A stretch of DNA of 64,000 bases from Actinoplanes solisilvae (lineage in GTDB: Bacteria; Actinomycetota; Actinomycetes; Mycobacteriales; Micromonosporaceae): assembly GCF_003999975.1 (NCBI RefSeq), contig NZ_RJAC01000012.1:186001-250000 (forward strand), written 5' to 3'. The number at the start of each line of letters is the position of its first letter. Position 1 is the stretch's first letter. The translations under genes were made by a program, and so were the position numbers. The notes under the pieces are model-generated. The model was not told the origin of the DNA. It ran no database searches and saw nothing but the letters and a program-made list of their open reading frames with translations. Positions 15,921 to 23,847 of this stretch are shown piece after piece.

Positions 15921-17188
15921 TGGCCGCGCCCGACCCGCACGGTCTTCGTCGAGCGGGTGTCCAGTGCCATCTCGTCGGCCGCCGCCACCTTGCGCCGCAG
16001 CCGCACCGTGCCCGTCGCCGCGTCTTCGATGTCGACCACGGTGGCCAGCAGCTCGGACGTCGCCTGGTTGCCGCTCTCGTGCGCGAGCTGGGCCGCCCGG
16101 CCGAACTTCATCGTCGCCGTGTAGTCGTCGCCGGCCTTGCGCGCCTCGATGCCCGACTGGATCGCGTCGGCCAGTTCGGCCTGCCCGGTGTAGTGGGCGA
16201 CCTGCCGGTTGATGCGGGTCGAGAGTCCCGTGTCGTCGGTCCACACCGCGCGTACCAGCGCCTGGGTGTGCACCGTGTCGCCCTCGACGACCGACACCCG
16301 GGCGGCCAGCATCTCGTCGCCCGCCGCGCCGGGCGGCACGTCGACGCAGATGTGGTAGTCGCGGCTCTCGGCGCCCCAGGCGCCCAGCGGGTAGCGCGCG
16401 GCCCGCGCCCCGTCGGCCACCCGTTTGCCGGTCAGGTCGGCCACCTGCGGTTCGACCTGTTTGACGAAGCGGACCGTGGCGTTGACCGGGGTCCACACCT
16501 TGAGCTGCACGTCGGCCGCGGTCTTGCCCATCGCCGCGGTGATCATCTGCTCGAAGGCGGCGGTCAGGTCGGTCGGGCGGGCCACGATGTCGACCGTGCC
16601 CAGCATCGCCCCGGCGATCTTGCGGAGTTCGGAGACCTTCCAGTTGGTGCCGACCCCGCGGCAGTCGACGGTGAAGCGGCCACCGACCGCGTCGAGCACA
16701 CTCTCGAGGTAGCCCTGGCGTTCGCCGTTGTCGCCGTCGGTCAGCAGGATCGCGTGCGCGATGTCGCCGGGGCGCTGGGCGACGAGCTGAGCGGCCAGCA
16801 GCAGCCAGGCGCCCATCGCGGTGCCGCCGCTGGCGTGCAGCCGGTCGATCGCCCAGGTCGCCTCGGAGCGGGTCTGGTCGTTGGCCACGGCGAGCTGACC
16901 GGGTGCGGGGAACAGCTGCTGGGCGGTGCCGACCCCGGCGATCAGGGCGAAGTGGACACCGTCGTCGAGGCAGGCGACCGCGGCCTTGGCGGCGTGGCGG
17001 GCGGCGGCTATGCGGCCCTCGGCCTGCATCGAGCCGGACGCGTCCACGATGATGATCTCGGTGGTGCCCGACGCGGCGGACCGGGGAACGCCGCCACCGC
17101 CCGAGGAGGTCACCGTGACGATCGCGTTGACCTCGGTCGCCCCGAGGGCGAGGAACTCGTTCTGAAAGGCCTCGGCGGTGTACGACAT
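15917..17188 (-). CDS. von Willebrand factor A domain protein
   Basis: A 423-residue protein with a vWA domain at about 40-230. The metal site (MIDAS) is complete: Asp49-x-Ser51-x-Ser53 in IIIVDASGSMQAEGR, Thr in RLHASGGTAMGAW and Asp in ILLTDGDNGERQG. The second half is a beta-rich domain plus helices of unknown role (RAARYPLGAWGAESRDYHIC). It has no signal peptide, so it should be cytoplasmic, and the metal site suggests divalent-ion-dependent binding of a partner. It starts 3 bases after the phosphatase stop and is coupled to the FHA gene. Confidence 0.9.
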   Translation of the reverse strand: MSYTAEAFQNEFLALGATEVNAIVTVTSSGGGGVPRSAASGTTEIIIVDASGSMQAEGRIAAARHAAKAAVACLDDGVHFALIAGVGTAQQLFPAPGQLAVANDQTRSEATWAIDRLHASGGTAMGAWLLLAAQLVAQRPGDIAHAILLTDGDNGERQGYLESVLDAVGGRFTVDCRGVGTNWKVSELRKIAGAMLGTVDIVARPTDLTAAFEQMITAAMGKTAADVQLKVWTPVNATVRFVKQVEPQVADLTGKRVADGARAARYPLGAWGAESRDYHICVDVPPGAAGDEMLAARVSVVEGDTVHTQALVRAVWTDDTGLSTRINRQVAHYTGQAELADAIQSGIEARKAGDDYTATMKFGRAAQLAHESGNQATSELLATVVDIEDAATGTVRLRRKVAAADEMALDTRSTKTVRVGRGQ

Positions 17189-17191
17189 CCT

Positions 17192-18124
17192 TTACCCCTT
17201 CGGTGCAACCGGGACCAGCGCGACCGTGATGTTGTCGGCGCCCCCGGCGGTGATCGCATAATCGGTCAGCCATCGCGCGGCGGAGATCAGCGTGCCCCCT
17301 TCGCGCAACCCCTCGCGCACCGCCGCGGCGAAGGCGGCCGGGTCGGTCAGATAGTTCCAAAGACCGTCGCTGCACAGCACGAGATGCCCCGCGTCGCCGA
17401 TGACGAACTCACCCGTACGCGGAGTGACCTTGCCCGCGTCGGCCCCGAGCCAGGCCGTGATCGCGTGGGCTTTCGGATCGCGCATCGCGACAGCGGGGTC
17501 GGCGCCCAGGGCGATAACGTGGGTGGCCCACGAGTCGTCCTCGGTGAGCTGCTCGGCCGGTCCCTCGCCGGGCACCCAGTAGGCCCGGCTGTCACCGATC
17601 CACCCGACCGTCACCGCGTCGCCCCGCACGACCGCCGCGACGATCGTGCACGCCGGGTTGGACGCCTGCCGCCGCGGGTCGCCCTCGCCGGCCAGCGCCG
17701 CGACCGCCGCCTGAGCCGCCCGGATCGCCGCGGCCACGTCGCCGCCGGGCATGAGCGCCCCGGCCGCCTCGACCGCGGTCAGCGAGGCCGCGTCGGGGTC
17801 GAACGACGAGGAGACGCCGTCGCTGATCACCACGTCGACGTCGGTGCCGCGGGTGGCCAGCCACATCGCGTCCTCGTTGCGGTGGTGCCGCAGACCCCGG
17901 TCGGTCACCGCGGCGGCCACCGGGTCGCAGTCGGTCTCGAGGTGGTCGCGTTCCCGCCCGGCGAGCATGCCGCAGTGTCCGCAGTAACCGTCGTCGCCGA
18001 CCCCGCCGGGCGTGCCGCAGTGGGGGCACGCGGGTTCGGGGGCCAGGGACCGGCCGCAGGCCTCGCAGAAGGCCGCTCCGGCGGCGCGCTCGTCGGCGCA
18101 CGAGGCGCAGTCGGTCATGGTCAT
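17192..18124 (-). CDS. PP2C-type protein phosphatase with N-terminal zinc ribbons
   Basis: A 310-residue protein. Residues 1-55 hold four CxxC knuckles (Cys6/9, 20/23, 33/36, 48/51), enough for two zinc sites. A PPM/PP2C phosphatase domain follows at about 65-308 with the metal-binding motifs in order: RHHRNEDAMWL, DVVISDGVSSSFD, GWIGDSRAYW, LVLCSDGLWNYL and GADNITVALV. It should dephosphorylate Ser/Thr residues, presumably opposing the upstream PknG. ATG 18124 is chosen because GAGG lies 4 bases before it; ATG 18118 is possible. It starts 61 bases after the pknG stop. Confidence 0.92.
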   Translation of the reverse strand: MTMTDCASCADERAAGAAFCEACGRSLAPEPACPHCGTPGGVGDDGYCGHCGMLAGRERDHLETDCDPVAAAVTDRGLRHHRNEDAMWLATRGTDVDVVISDGVSSSFDPDAASLTAVEAAGALMPGGDVAAAIRAAQAAVAALAGEGDPRRQASNPACTIVAAVVRGDAVTVGWIGDSRAYWVPGEGPAEQLTEDDSWATHVIALGADPAVAMRDPKAHAITAWLGADAGKVTPRTGEFVIGDAGHLVLCSDGLWNYLTDPAAFAAAVREGLREGGTLISAARWLTDYAITAGGADNITVALVPVAPKG

Positions 18125-18185
18125 CGTGCCTCGCTGTCGGAGCGGATGGGCGAACAGGGGGACCAAGTATGGGCCCCGCGACCGA

Positions 18186-20345
18186 TCATGTGCGCGTCCG
18201 GGGGCGCGACGCGTTGGCCAGATCGACCAGACGGATCTTTTCGTGGCCGTGCACTGCCCGGGCCATCTCGCGGTACGCCTCCTCGAGCGCGAATCGGATG
18301 TCGCGTTCCCGGACCTGGCCGTTGCGGCCCGGACCGAGCACCGTAGCGGGCAGCGTAGCGCCGCCGGTGACCGTACGCAGTGCCTGTTCGAGCAGTTCGG
18401 CCCGGAGAGCGGCCAGTTGTGCCGCCTCCACCTCGAGCCGCTCGATGAGCACGGCCGCGGCGGTCAGCGAGGCGACGTCGGGCGCCTTCACCAGCGCGCG
18501 CACCGCCCCGACCTGCGAGCTGCGATAGGCCGACGACGTGCCGGGCACCCGGTTGTACGCCTCCACGGCGCCGTTGCGGTCCCCGGCCTTGAGGCGGCAG
18601 CGGGCCAGACCGGCGGCCGCCGACGTGTACGACGGATCGGTGCGACTGACCACGTCGTAGTAGGCGGCCGCGCCCGGGTCACCGGCCAGCTCGAGGGTGA
18701 ACCCGAGCGCGAGCTGCGGCGCCAGCTCGCCCGGCAGCGCGGAGTAGACCGCCTCGAACCTCGGCCGCGCGTCGCCGGGCCGCTGCTCGGCCAGCGCGAG
18801 CAGGCCGTCGTACCAGGCGACCCGCCAGTCGGACCCGTCGGTGGCGATCAGCCGGTCGCGGGCCTGCCGGGCCTCGTCGAACGAGCCGAACCGCAGCCCG
18901 AGGTCGATGCGGGCCCGCAGCGCGCGCAGCCGCACCTCGATCGTGTCGGCCGGGGCCGAGCGCAGCAGCAGGAGCACGTCGGCCGGCTCGGTCACGGTCA
19001 CCGACGCGAGGAACGCGGCGGCCGGGTCGGTCAGGTCGATCAGCGGCGTCGGCAGATCTTGCCAGCGCGGGATCTCGCTGCGCGGGTCGGTGCGTAGCTC
19101 GGCCGTGAACAGCCGCGACGGTGCCGGGTGGGGGGTGCCGCCGGCCGCCAGCACCTGCCGCAGCACACCCAGCATCTGCTCGGCCATCTCGGCCGCGTCG
19201 ACGAACCGCTCCGACGGCGCCGTGCGGGTGGCCCGCTGCAGCAGGCGGTAGAACGACTCGAACCGCCGGTAGACGTCGAACTCGCCGCGATCGGGCAGGC
19301 TGTCGGCGAACGTGCTCTGATAGCCCCGGAAATCGGTGGTGAGCACGGCGAGCGTACGCCCGATGGTGTAAAGGTCCGAGGCCACCGAGGGGCCGAGCGT
19401 CGCCAGTTCGGGCGCCTGAAAGCCGACCGTGCCGTAGAGCGCGGCGTCGTGATCGTCGACGTGCACGACGCCGCCGAGGTCGATCAGCTTCATCTGGTCG
19501 CCGGTCTGGATCACGTTGTCCGGCTTGAAGTCGCAGTAGATCAGGCCGCGATCGTGCAGATAGCCGAACGCCGGCATGATCTCGATCAGGTAGGCGAGCG
19601 CCCGGTCGACCGGCAGCGGGTCGGTGACCTCGCCGTTGGCTGCCCGCCGGTCCTTGAGGATGCCTTTGAGCGATTCACCGCCGACGTACTCCATGACGAT
19701 GTAACCGGCGCCGTCGTGCTCGACGAAGTTGTAGATCTTGACGATGTTCGGGTGCTCGACCTCGGCCAGGAAGCGGCGTTCGGCCACGGCGGCGGCGAGC
19801 GCGTCCTCGTCGCCCGAGTTGAGCAGACCCTTGAGTACGACCCAGCGGTCGGAGACGTTCTTGTCGGTGGCCAGATAGATCCAGCCCAGCCCACCGTGCG
19901 CGAGGGCGCCGACGACCTCGTACTGCCCGCCGATCAGGTCGCCCTTGCCCAGCTTGGGGGTGAAGTTGAACGGTTCGCCGCAGGAGGGGCAGAAGCCCGA
20001 CGTACGCCCCTCGCGGTCGCCCCGCGTACGGCCGACCGCGTTGCCGCAGCCCGCACAGTACCGCTTCGACTCCGGAACCTCGGCGTGCGTCATCACGGCG
20101 GTGGCCGGGTCGGCCTGCGTGATCGGCGCGATCTCGACCAGCCCTCCACCGAAGCGGCGGCGCGACGAGCCGGTGCGCGCGCTTCCGGTGGTCCGAGCCG
20201 ATTGAGCCGTACGGGTGGAAAGCGCGCTGGACGACTCACGCGGAGCCGGAACCGGAACCGGCTTCGCCCCGGCGCGCGGAGCCAGCCCGCACGTGTCGCA
20301 ATAACCGTCCTCGATCGTTCCGGGACAGTTCCGTTCGCACTTCAT
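18186..20345 (-). CDS. pknG: Ser/Thr protein kinase PknG
   Basis: A 719-residue soluble kinase with PknG architecture. A rubredoxin-like zinc site (Cys97/100 and Cys119/122) precedes the kinase domain (about 135-390): glycine loop GALAHGGLGWIYLATD, catalytic Lys172 in WVVLKGLL, GLIYCDFKPDNVI with Asp272 and KLIDLGGVV with DLG in place of DFG. Those changes are characteristic of PknG. A TPR region fills about 480-719. An extra N-terminal zinc knuckle (Cys3/7/16/19) is not part of mycobacterial PknG as I know it. Known PknG phosphorylates the FHA regulator GarA/OdhI to control 2-oxoglutarate metabolism in response to amino acids sensed by GlnX-GlnH. Its start overlaps the previous stop. Confidence 0.95.
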   Translation of the reverse strand: MKCERNCPGTIEDGYCDTCGLAPRAGAKPVPVPAPRESSSALSTRTAQSARTTGSARTGSSRRRFGGGLVEIAPITQADPATAVMTHAEVPESKRYCAGCGNAVGRTRGDREGRTSGFCPSCGEPFNFTPKLGKGDLIGGQYEVVGALAHGGLGWIYLATDKNVSDRWVVLKGLLNSGDEDALAAAVAERRFLAEVEHPNIVKIYNFVEHDGAGYIVMEYVGGESLKGILKDRRAANGEVTDPLPVDRALAYLIEIMPAFGYLHDRGLIYCDFKPDNVIQTGDQMKLIDLGGVVHVDDHDAALYGTVGFQAPELATLGPSVASDLYTIGRTLAVLTTDFRGYQSTFADSLPDRGEFDVYRRFESFYRLLQRATRTAPSERFVDAAEMAEQMLGVLRQVLAAGGTPHPAPSRLFTAELRTDPRSEIPRWQDLPTPLIDLTDPAAAFLASVTVTEPADVLLLLRSAPADTIEVRLRALRARIDLGLRFGSFDEARQARDRLIATDGSDWRVAWYDGLLALAEQRPGDARPRFEAVYSALPGELAPQLALGFTLELAGDPGAAAYYDVVSRTDPSYTSAAAGLARCRLKAGDRNGAVEAYNRVPGTSSAYRSSQVGAVRALVKAPDVASLTAAAVLIERLEVEAAQLAALRAELLEQALRTVTGGATLPATVLGPGRNGQVRERDIRFALEEAYREMARAVHGHEKIRLVDLANASRPRTRT

Positions 20346-21502
20346 CGGGTGTCCCTCGCGATCGTGGCGGTGAGCGCATCCTGATAGGCGTTGACGGCCC
20401 GCCGTGCGGCGGCCAGATCACACGGTGCCACGTAGAGCGCCTCCCGCGCCGCCGCGGCCAGCGGAGTCAACGCCCCGTGTTCCGACAGCCCGCGCCGCAG
20501 CGCCTTGGCCTGATAGGCGTCGAACCGCCCGCGTAGCTCGTTGCGGTTGGCGAGGAGCCCGGCGTTGTGGGCCGCCCCGCCGCGCAGCCCGTCGAGGCGC
20601 CGGCGGGCCTGTCGGTTCCAGTCGGCCAGCCGCGGGCTGATCAGCGGCCAGTGCCCGGCCGCGGCGAGCGCGTCGATCGACAGCAGTTCGGGCCGCAGGT
20701 CACCGCCGGGCACGGGCGCGATCTCGTGCGCCGGGAACCGGTCGGCGGCCTTCTCGGCGGCCGCCCGGGCCTCCTCGGCCGCGGCGTTCAGCTCGGCCAG
20801 CAGGCGGTGCGCGGCGGCGAGGCGCTGGGTGAGGGTCTCGCGCAGCTCCCCGGCCGACGTGCGCTCGGCGTCGGCCCGTTCGATCAGGGTGCGTACGGCG
20901 GCCAGGTCGCGCTCTTCGACCCCGAGGGGATCGGTGGCCAGGGCCGCGGTCAGCAGCCCCAGTCGTCGATCGGCCTCGGCCAGGTCGGCCGTTCCACCAC
21001 CGAGGCGGCGTACGGTCTCGAGCGCGCTCGCCGCCTCGCCCGCCGCGGGAAGCAGCCTGTCCCACGCCTCACCGGCCCGGGTGGCGACCCCGACGGCCGT
21101 GGCGAAGGCCGCCTCCATCGCCGAGAGCAGCTCTGCCGGCGTACAAGTGGTGTGGATCTGGCCGGCGCCGAGCAGCCCGCGCTGGGCCAGCGGCACCGTG
21201 CGGGTCGACAACCGGATCGACGCGCCGAGCACCTCGTGCCGGAAGCGGGCGCGCTCGTCGTCGCTGGGCCGGCGCAGGTCACGCAGCTCGCGGGCGCGGT
21301 CGATCGACTCGGTGAGCAGCCGGTAGCCGTCCCACAGCTCGGTCAGCGCCTGGGTCGCGTCGGCCCACAGCGTCGCGGTGCGCCCGGTCAGCGCGACCCG
21401 GTCGAGTTCCTTGCGGGCCGGGTTGTCGTCGAGTTCGACCAGGTTGGCCGCGATCGCCGTCACCGCGGTCTCCAGGCGCAGCAGCTCGGCCTCGGCCGTC
21501 AT
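20342..21502 (-). CDS. Unknown helical protein between glnH and pknG
   Basis: A 386-residue Ala/Leu/Arg-rich protein with no signal peptide or membrane segment and a strongly alpha-helical, coiled-coil-like composition (LAELNAAAEEARAAAEKAAD, TLIERADAERTSAGELRETL). I do not recognise a family. Both ends overlap neighbours as ATGA: its start with the glnH stop, its stop with the pknG start, so it is made together with both. Position suggests a cytoplasmic adaptor between the membrane sensor and PknG, but nothing in the sequence proves this. Confidence 0.85.
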   Translation of the reverse strand: MTAEAELLRLETAVTAIAANLVELDDNPARKELDRVALTGRTATLWADATQALTELWDGYRLLTESIDRARELRDLRRPSDDERARFRHEVLGASIRLSTRTVPLAQRGLLGAGQIHTTCTPAELLSAMEAAFATAVGVATRAGEAWDRLLPAAGEAASALETVRRLGGGTADLAEADRRLGLLTAALATDPLGVEERDLAAVRTLIERADAERTSAGELRETLTQRLAAAHRLLAELNAAAEEARAAAEKAADRFPAHEIAPVPGGDLRPELLSIDALAAAGHWPLISPRLADWNRQARRRLDGLRGGAAHNAGLLANRNELRGRFDAYQAKALRRGLSEHGALTPLAAAAREALYVAPCDLAAARRAVNAYQDALTATIARDTR

Positions 21503-22449
21503 CGGTACTTGGCCTTCGGCGGCGTGGGGGCCGGCCCGAGGGCGCTCAGCCATTTCTCGTACGTCTTCTTCCAGGTGCCGTCCGCGCGGTTGCGCTCGAG
21601 CACGGCGTTGACGAACCGCGTGAACTCGGGGTGCTCGTTCGACATCGCCATCGCGTACGGCTCTTCGCTGATCTTGTCGCCGATGACCTTCGCGTACGGA
21701 TCTTGGACCGCCATCCCGGCCAGGATCGTGTCGTCGGTCGTGATCGCGTCGACCTCGTTGCGCTGGAACGCGACCAGGCAGTCGCCGAACGCGGCCCGTG
21801 CCACCGCGACTGGCTTCGCTTTCACCGTGGCGATCCGGTCGAACGACGTGGAGCCCTGCACCGAGCAGATCCGCTTGCCGCCGAGGTCCTCGATGGTCTT
21901 CGCGGTCGAGTTCTTGGAGACCAGCACCTTTTGGCCGGCCTCGTAATAGATGGTGGAGAAGTCGACGTCCACCCAGCGTTCGCAGTTCGCGGTCATCGTG
22001 TCCGCGACGATATCGACCGAGCCGTCGGCCGCGGAACTGACGCGCTTGTCGTACCCGATGACTTTGATCTGAATTTTACCGGGATCACCGAAGATGGCCT
22101 GGGCGATCTGACGTCCCATGTCGACGTCGAAGCCCTCGATCTGCCCGTTGAACGGGTTGCGCGAGCTGAACAGAAGCGTGTCCTGGCTCGTGCCGAGCAC
22201 CAGCCGCCCGCGCTTCTGGATGGTCTCCATGTATGACCCGGCGGGCATCTTGCCCGGCGGGGGCAGCGCGCCGGCCGGGGCCAGGCTGGCCCGCGGATCA
22301 CACTTCGGCGGGGCGGGCCTCTCGGTGGTCGCCGGGGAGGGGCCCAGCGTGGTCGTGAACGGCTTGGCGATGGGCATGGGGGAGCTGTCGGCGCTACACC
22401 CGGCCAGGGCGGCGACGGCCAGGAGGGCGACGGCGGCACGGATGCGCAT
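21499..22449 (-). CDS. glnH: GlnH-like amino-acid-binding lipoprotein
   Basis: A 316-residue solute-binding protein of family 3. The lipoprotein signal is MRIRAAVALLAVAALAGC with lipidated Cys18, followed by a Pro-rich tether. The binding fold shows RGRLVLGTSQDTLLFSSRNP, EGFDVDMGRQIAQAIFGD and DVDFSTIYYEAGQKVLVSKN. In mycobacteria and corynebacteria the GlnH next to PknG binds Asp/Glu outside the membrane rather than feeding an ABC importer. No ABC permease or ATPase lies here, consistent with that role. The ATG overlaps the glnX stop (TGATG). Confidence 0.9.
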   Translation of the reverse strand: MRIRAAVALLAVAALAGCSADSSPMPIAKPFTTTLGPSPATTERPAPPKCDPRASLAPAGALPPPGKMPAGSYMETIQKRGRLVLGTSQDTLLFSSRNPFNGQIEGFDVDMGRQIAQAIFGDPGKIQIKVIGYDKRVSSAADGSVDIVADTMTANCERWVDVDFSTIYYEAGQKVLVSKNSTAKTIEDLGGKRICSVQGSTSFDRIATVKAKPVAVARAAFGDCLVAFQRNEVDAITTDDTILAGMAVQDPYAKVIGDKISEEPYAMAMSNEHPEFTRFVNAVLERNRADGTWKKTYEKWLSALGPAPTPPKAKYR

Positions 22450-23744
22450 CAGCGGTACTCCTCCAGTCGCGCGCGGAGCCCGAGGAAGGCCAGCACACAG
22501 ATGATCACGGCCAGCACCGGGCCGCCGACAGTCAGCAGGCCCAGGCCGTCGCCGGCGTCGTCGATCTCTTCGGTGAAGAACGTCTTGCGGTTCTCCATCG
22601 CGCGGTCCAGCTCGGTCCGTACGCTCTCGAACGTCTTCGTCGTCTCGGCGCCGATCGCCAGCTTCACCGCGCCTTCGTAGTTGCCGCCTTCGTCGAGCGC
22701 CCGCACCTCACCGTGGGCCTCGACGTAGCTCTGGAAGCCGCTCAGCGCGCGATTCATGGTCGCGCCGAGCTGCGGATCAAGATCTTCGTACGCGTTGTCC
22801 ATCGGCCCGCGCGGCATCAGGAGCCGCTCGGACACGGTGTCGAAATCCTGCTCGTACGGCCCGGAACCGGCCCGCCCGGCCAGGGTCAGCGCCTCGTCGC
22901 CGCGCGCCTGCAGCGCCAGGATGCGGGCCGCCGCGATCGACGCCATCGGGCCGGTGCCCCGGTTGGCCGTGCTGTCGAGCCGGGCCTGCTGGGTGAACAG
23001 GATGGACATGGCCGCGATCGTGAAGACCAGGGCGACCCCGGTGGCGGCGAGCAGCGGCACGTTGAAGGTGCGCTGCGTGCGGCGGCTCAGGTAGACCTGC
23101 GCGGCGACCAGCGTGATCAGCAGCGCCAGCAGCGACAACATCAGCAACGCGACCCAGCCGACCGAGCCGGCCCGGCCGTACCCGTCGTCGACCTCGCGCT
23201 GGGCCTCCTCGAAGAGCTGACGGGCCTGCGGCTGCAGCGTGTCGCGGTTGAGCCGCGACGCCTCGGACAGGAACGACGCGCCGACCGGCAGGCCCTGACG
23301 GTTGTTGGCCCGCGCCGTCGCGACGAGCGCCGAGTATTCGGCGATGCCGGACGACAGAGCCCGTACGGCGTCAGCGGCCTCGCCGGTCTGCGAGGTGCGC
23401 CGCGCCGCCGAGGTGAGCGCGGTCGCGGCCCGGCGGAGGTCGTCGTCGTAGCGGCGGGTCAGCGCCGACGGCTCGAGCCCACCGGCCAGGAAGGCCTGCG
23501 CGGCCGTGGTGTCGGCGTCGGCCAGGGCCGTGTAGACGGTCTCGGCCTCGACGAGCAGGGGTTGCGCGCGGTTGCCGAGATCGCTGGTGCCGGAGCCGGC
23601 CGAGGAGCCCGTGAAACCCGCGAACACGCCGGCCAGCACGCCCAGGGCGAGCAGCGTGGCGATGAACAGTTGCAGGCGGCCGGGCGAGGTGTGGCGCAAC
23701 CCGCCGACCCGGCGCAGCACACCGGGACGGGTCGCCAGGGCCAT
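22449..23744 (-). CDS. glnX: GlnX-like membrane sensor protein
   Basis: A 431-residue protein with four likely membrane helices: about 26-47 (LFIATLLALGVLAGVFAGF), a central pair about 200-255 (WVALLMLSLLALLITLVAAQ and VALVFTIAAMSILF) and a last helix near 400-425 (TVGGPVLAVIICVLAFLGL). Two extracytoplasmic helical segments lie between them. This layout, together with its place before glnH and pknG, matches GlnX, which passes the GlnH signal to PknG in mycobacteria. ATG 23744 is preferred: GGGAGG precedes it. It heads the seven-gene operon. Confidence 0.85.
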   Translation of the reverse strand: MALATRPGVLRRVGGLRHTSPGRLQLFIATLLALGVLAGVFAGFTGSSAGSGTSDLGNRAQPLLVEAETVYTALADADTTAAQAFLAGGLEPSALTRRYDDDLRRAATALTSAARRTSQTGEAADAVRALSSGIAEYSALVATARANNRQGLPVGASFLSEASRLNRDTLQPQARQLFEEAQREVDDGYGRAGSVGWVALLMLSLLALLITLVAAQVYLSRRTQRTFNVPLLAATGVALVFTIAAMSILFTQQARLDSTANRGTGPMASIAAARILALQARGDEALTLAGRAGSGPYEQDFDTVSERLLMPRGPMDNAYEDLDPQLGATMNRALSGFQSYVEAHGEVRALDEGGNYEGAVKLAIGAETTKTFESVRTELDRAMENRKTFFTEEIDDAGDGLGLLTVGGPVLAVIICVLAFLGLRARLEEYR

Positions 23745-23847
23745 GCTCAAACTTCCTCCCCCGAGGGTTGTGCGGTCTTCACTGTGCCCCATCGACGCAA
23801 ACGCCCGGCGGACCCGCCGCCGGGCGCTGCTGGGCTTTCCGCGCTGG

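Noticed and set aside
15306..20384. Very long plus-strand open frames opposite the PknG operon
   Set aside because: They mirror true genes with clear kinase, PP2C, vWA and FHA motifs; composition (Gly/Arg/Val-rich) is typical of antisense frames.
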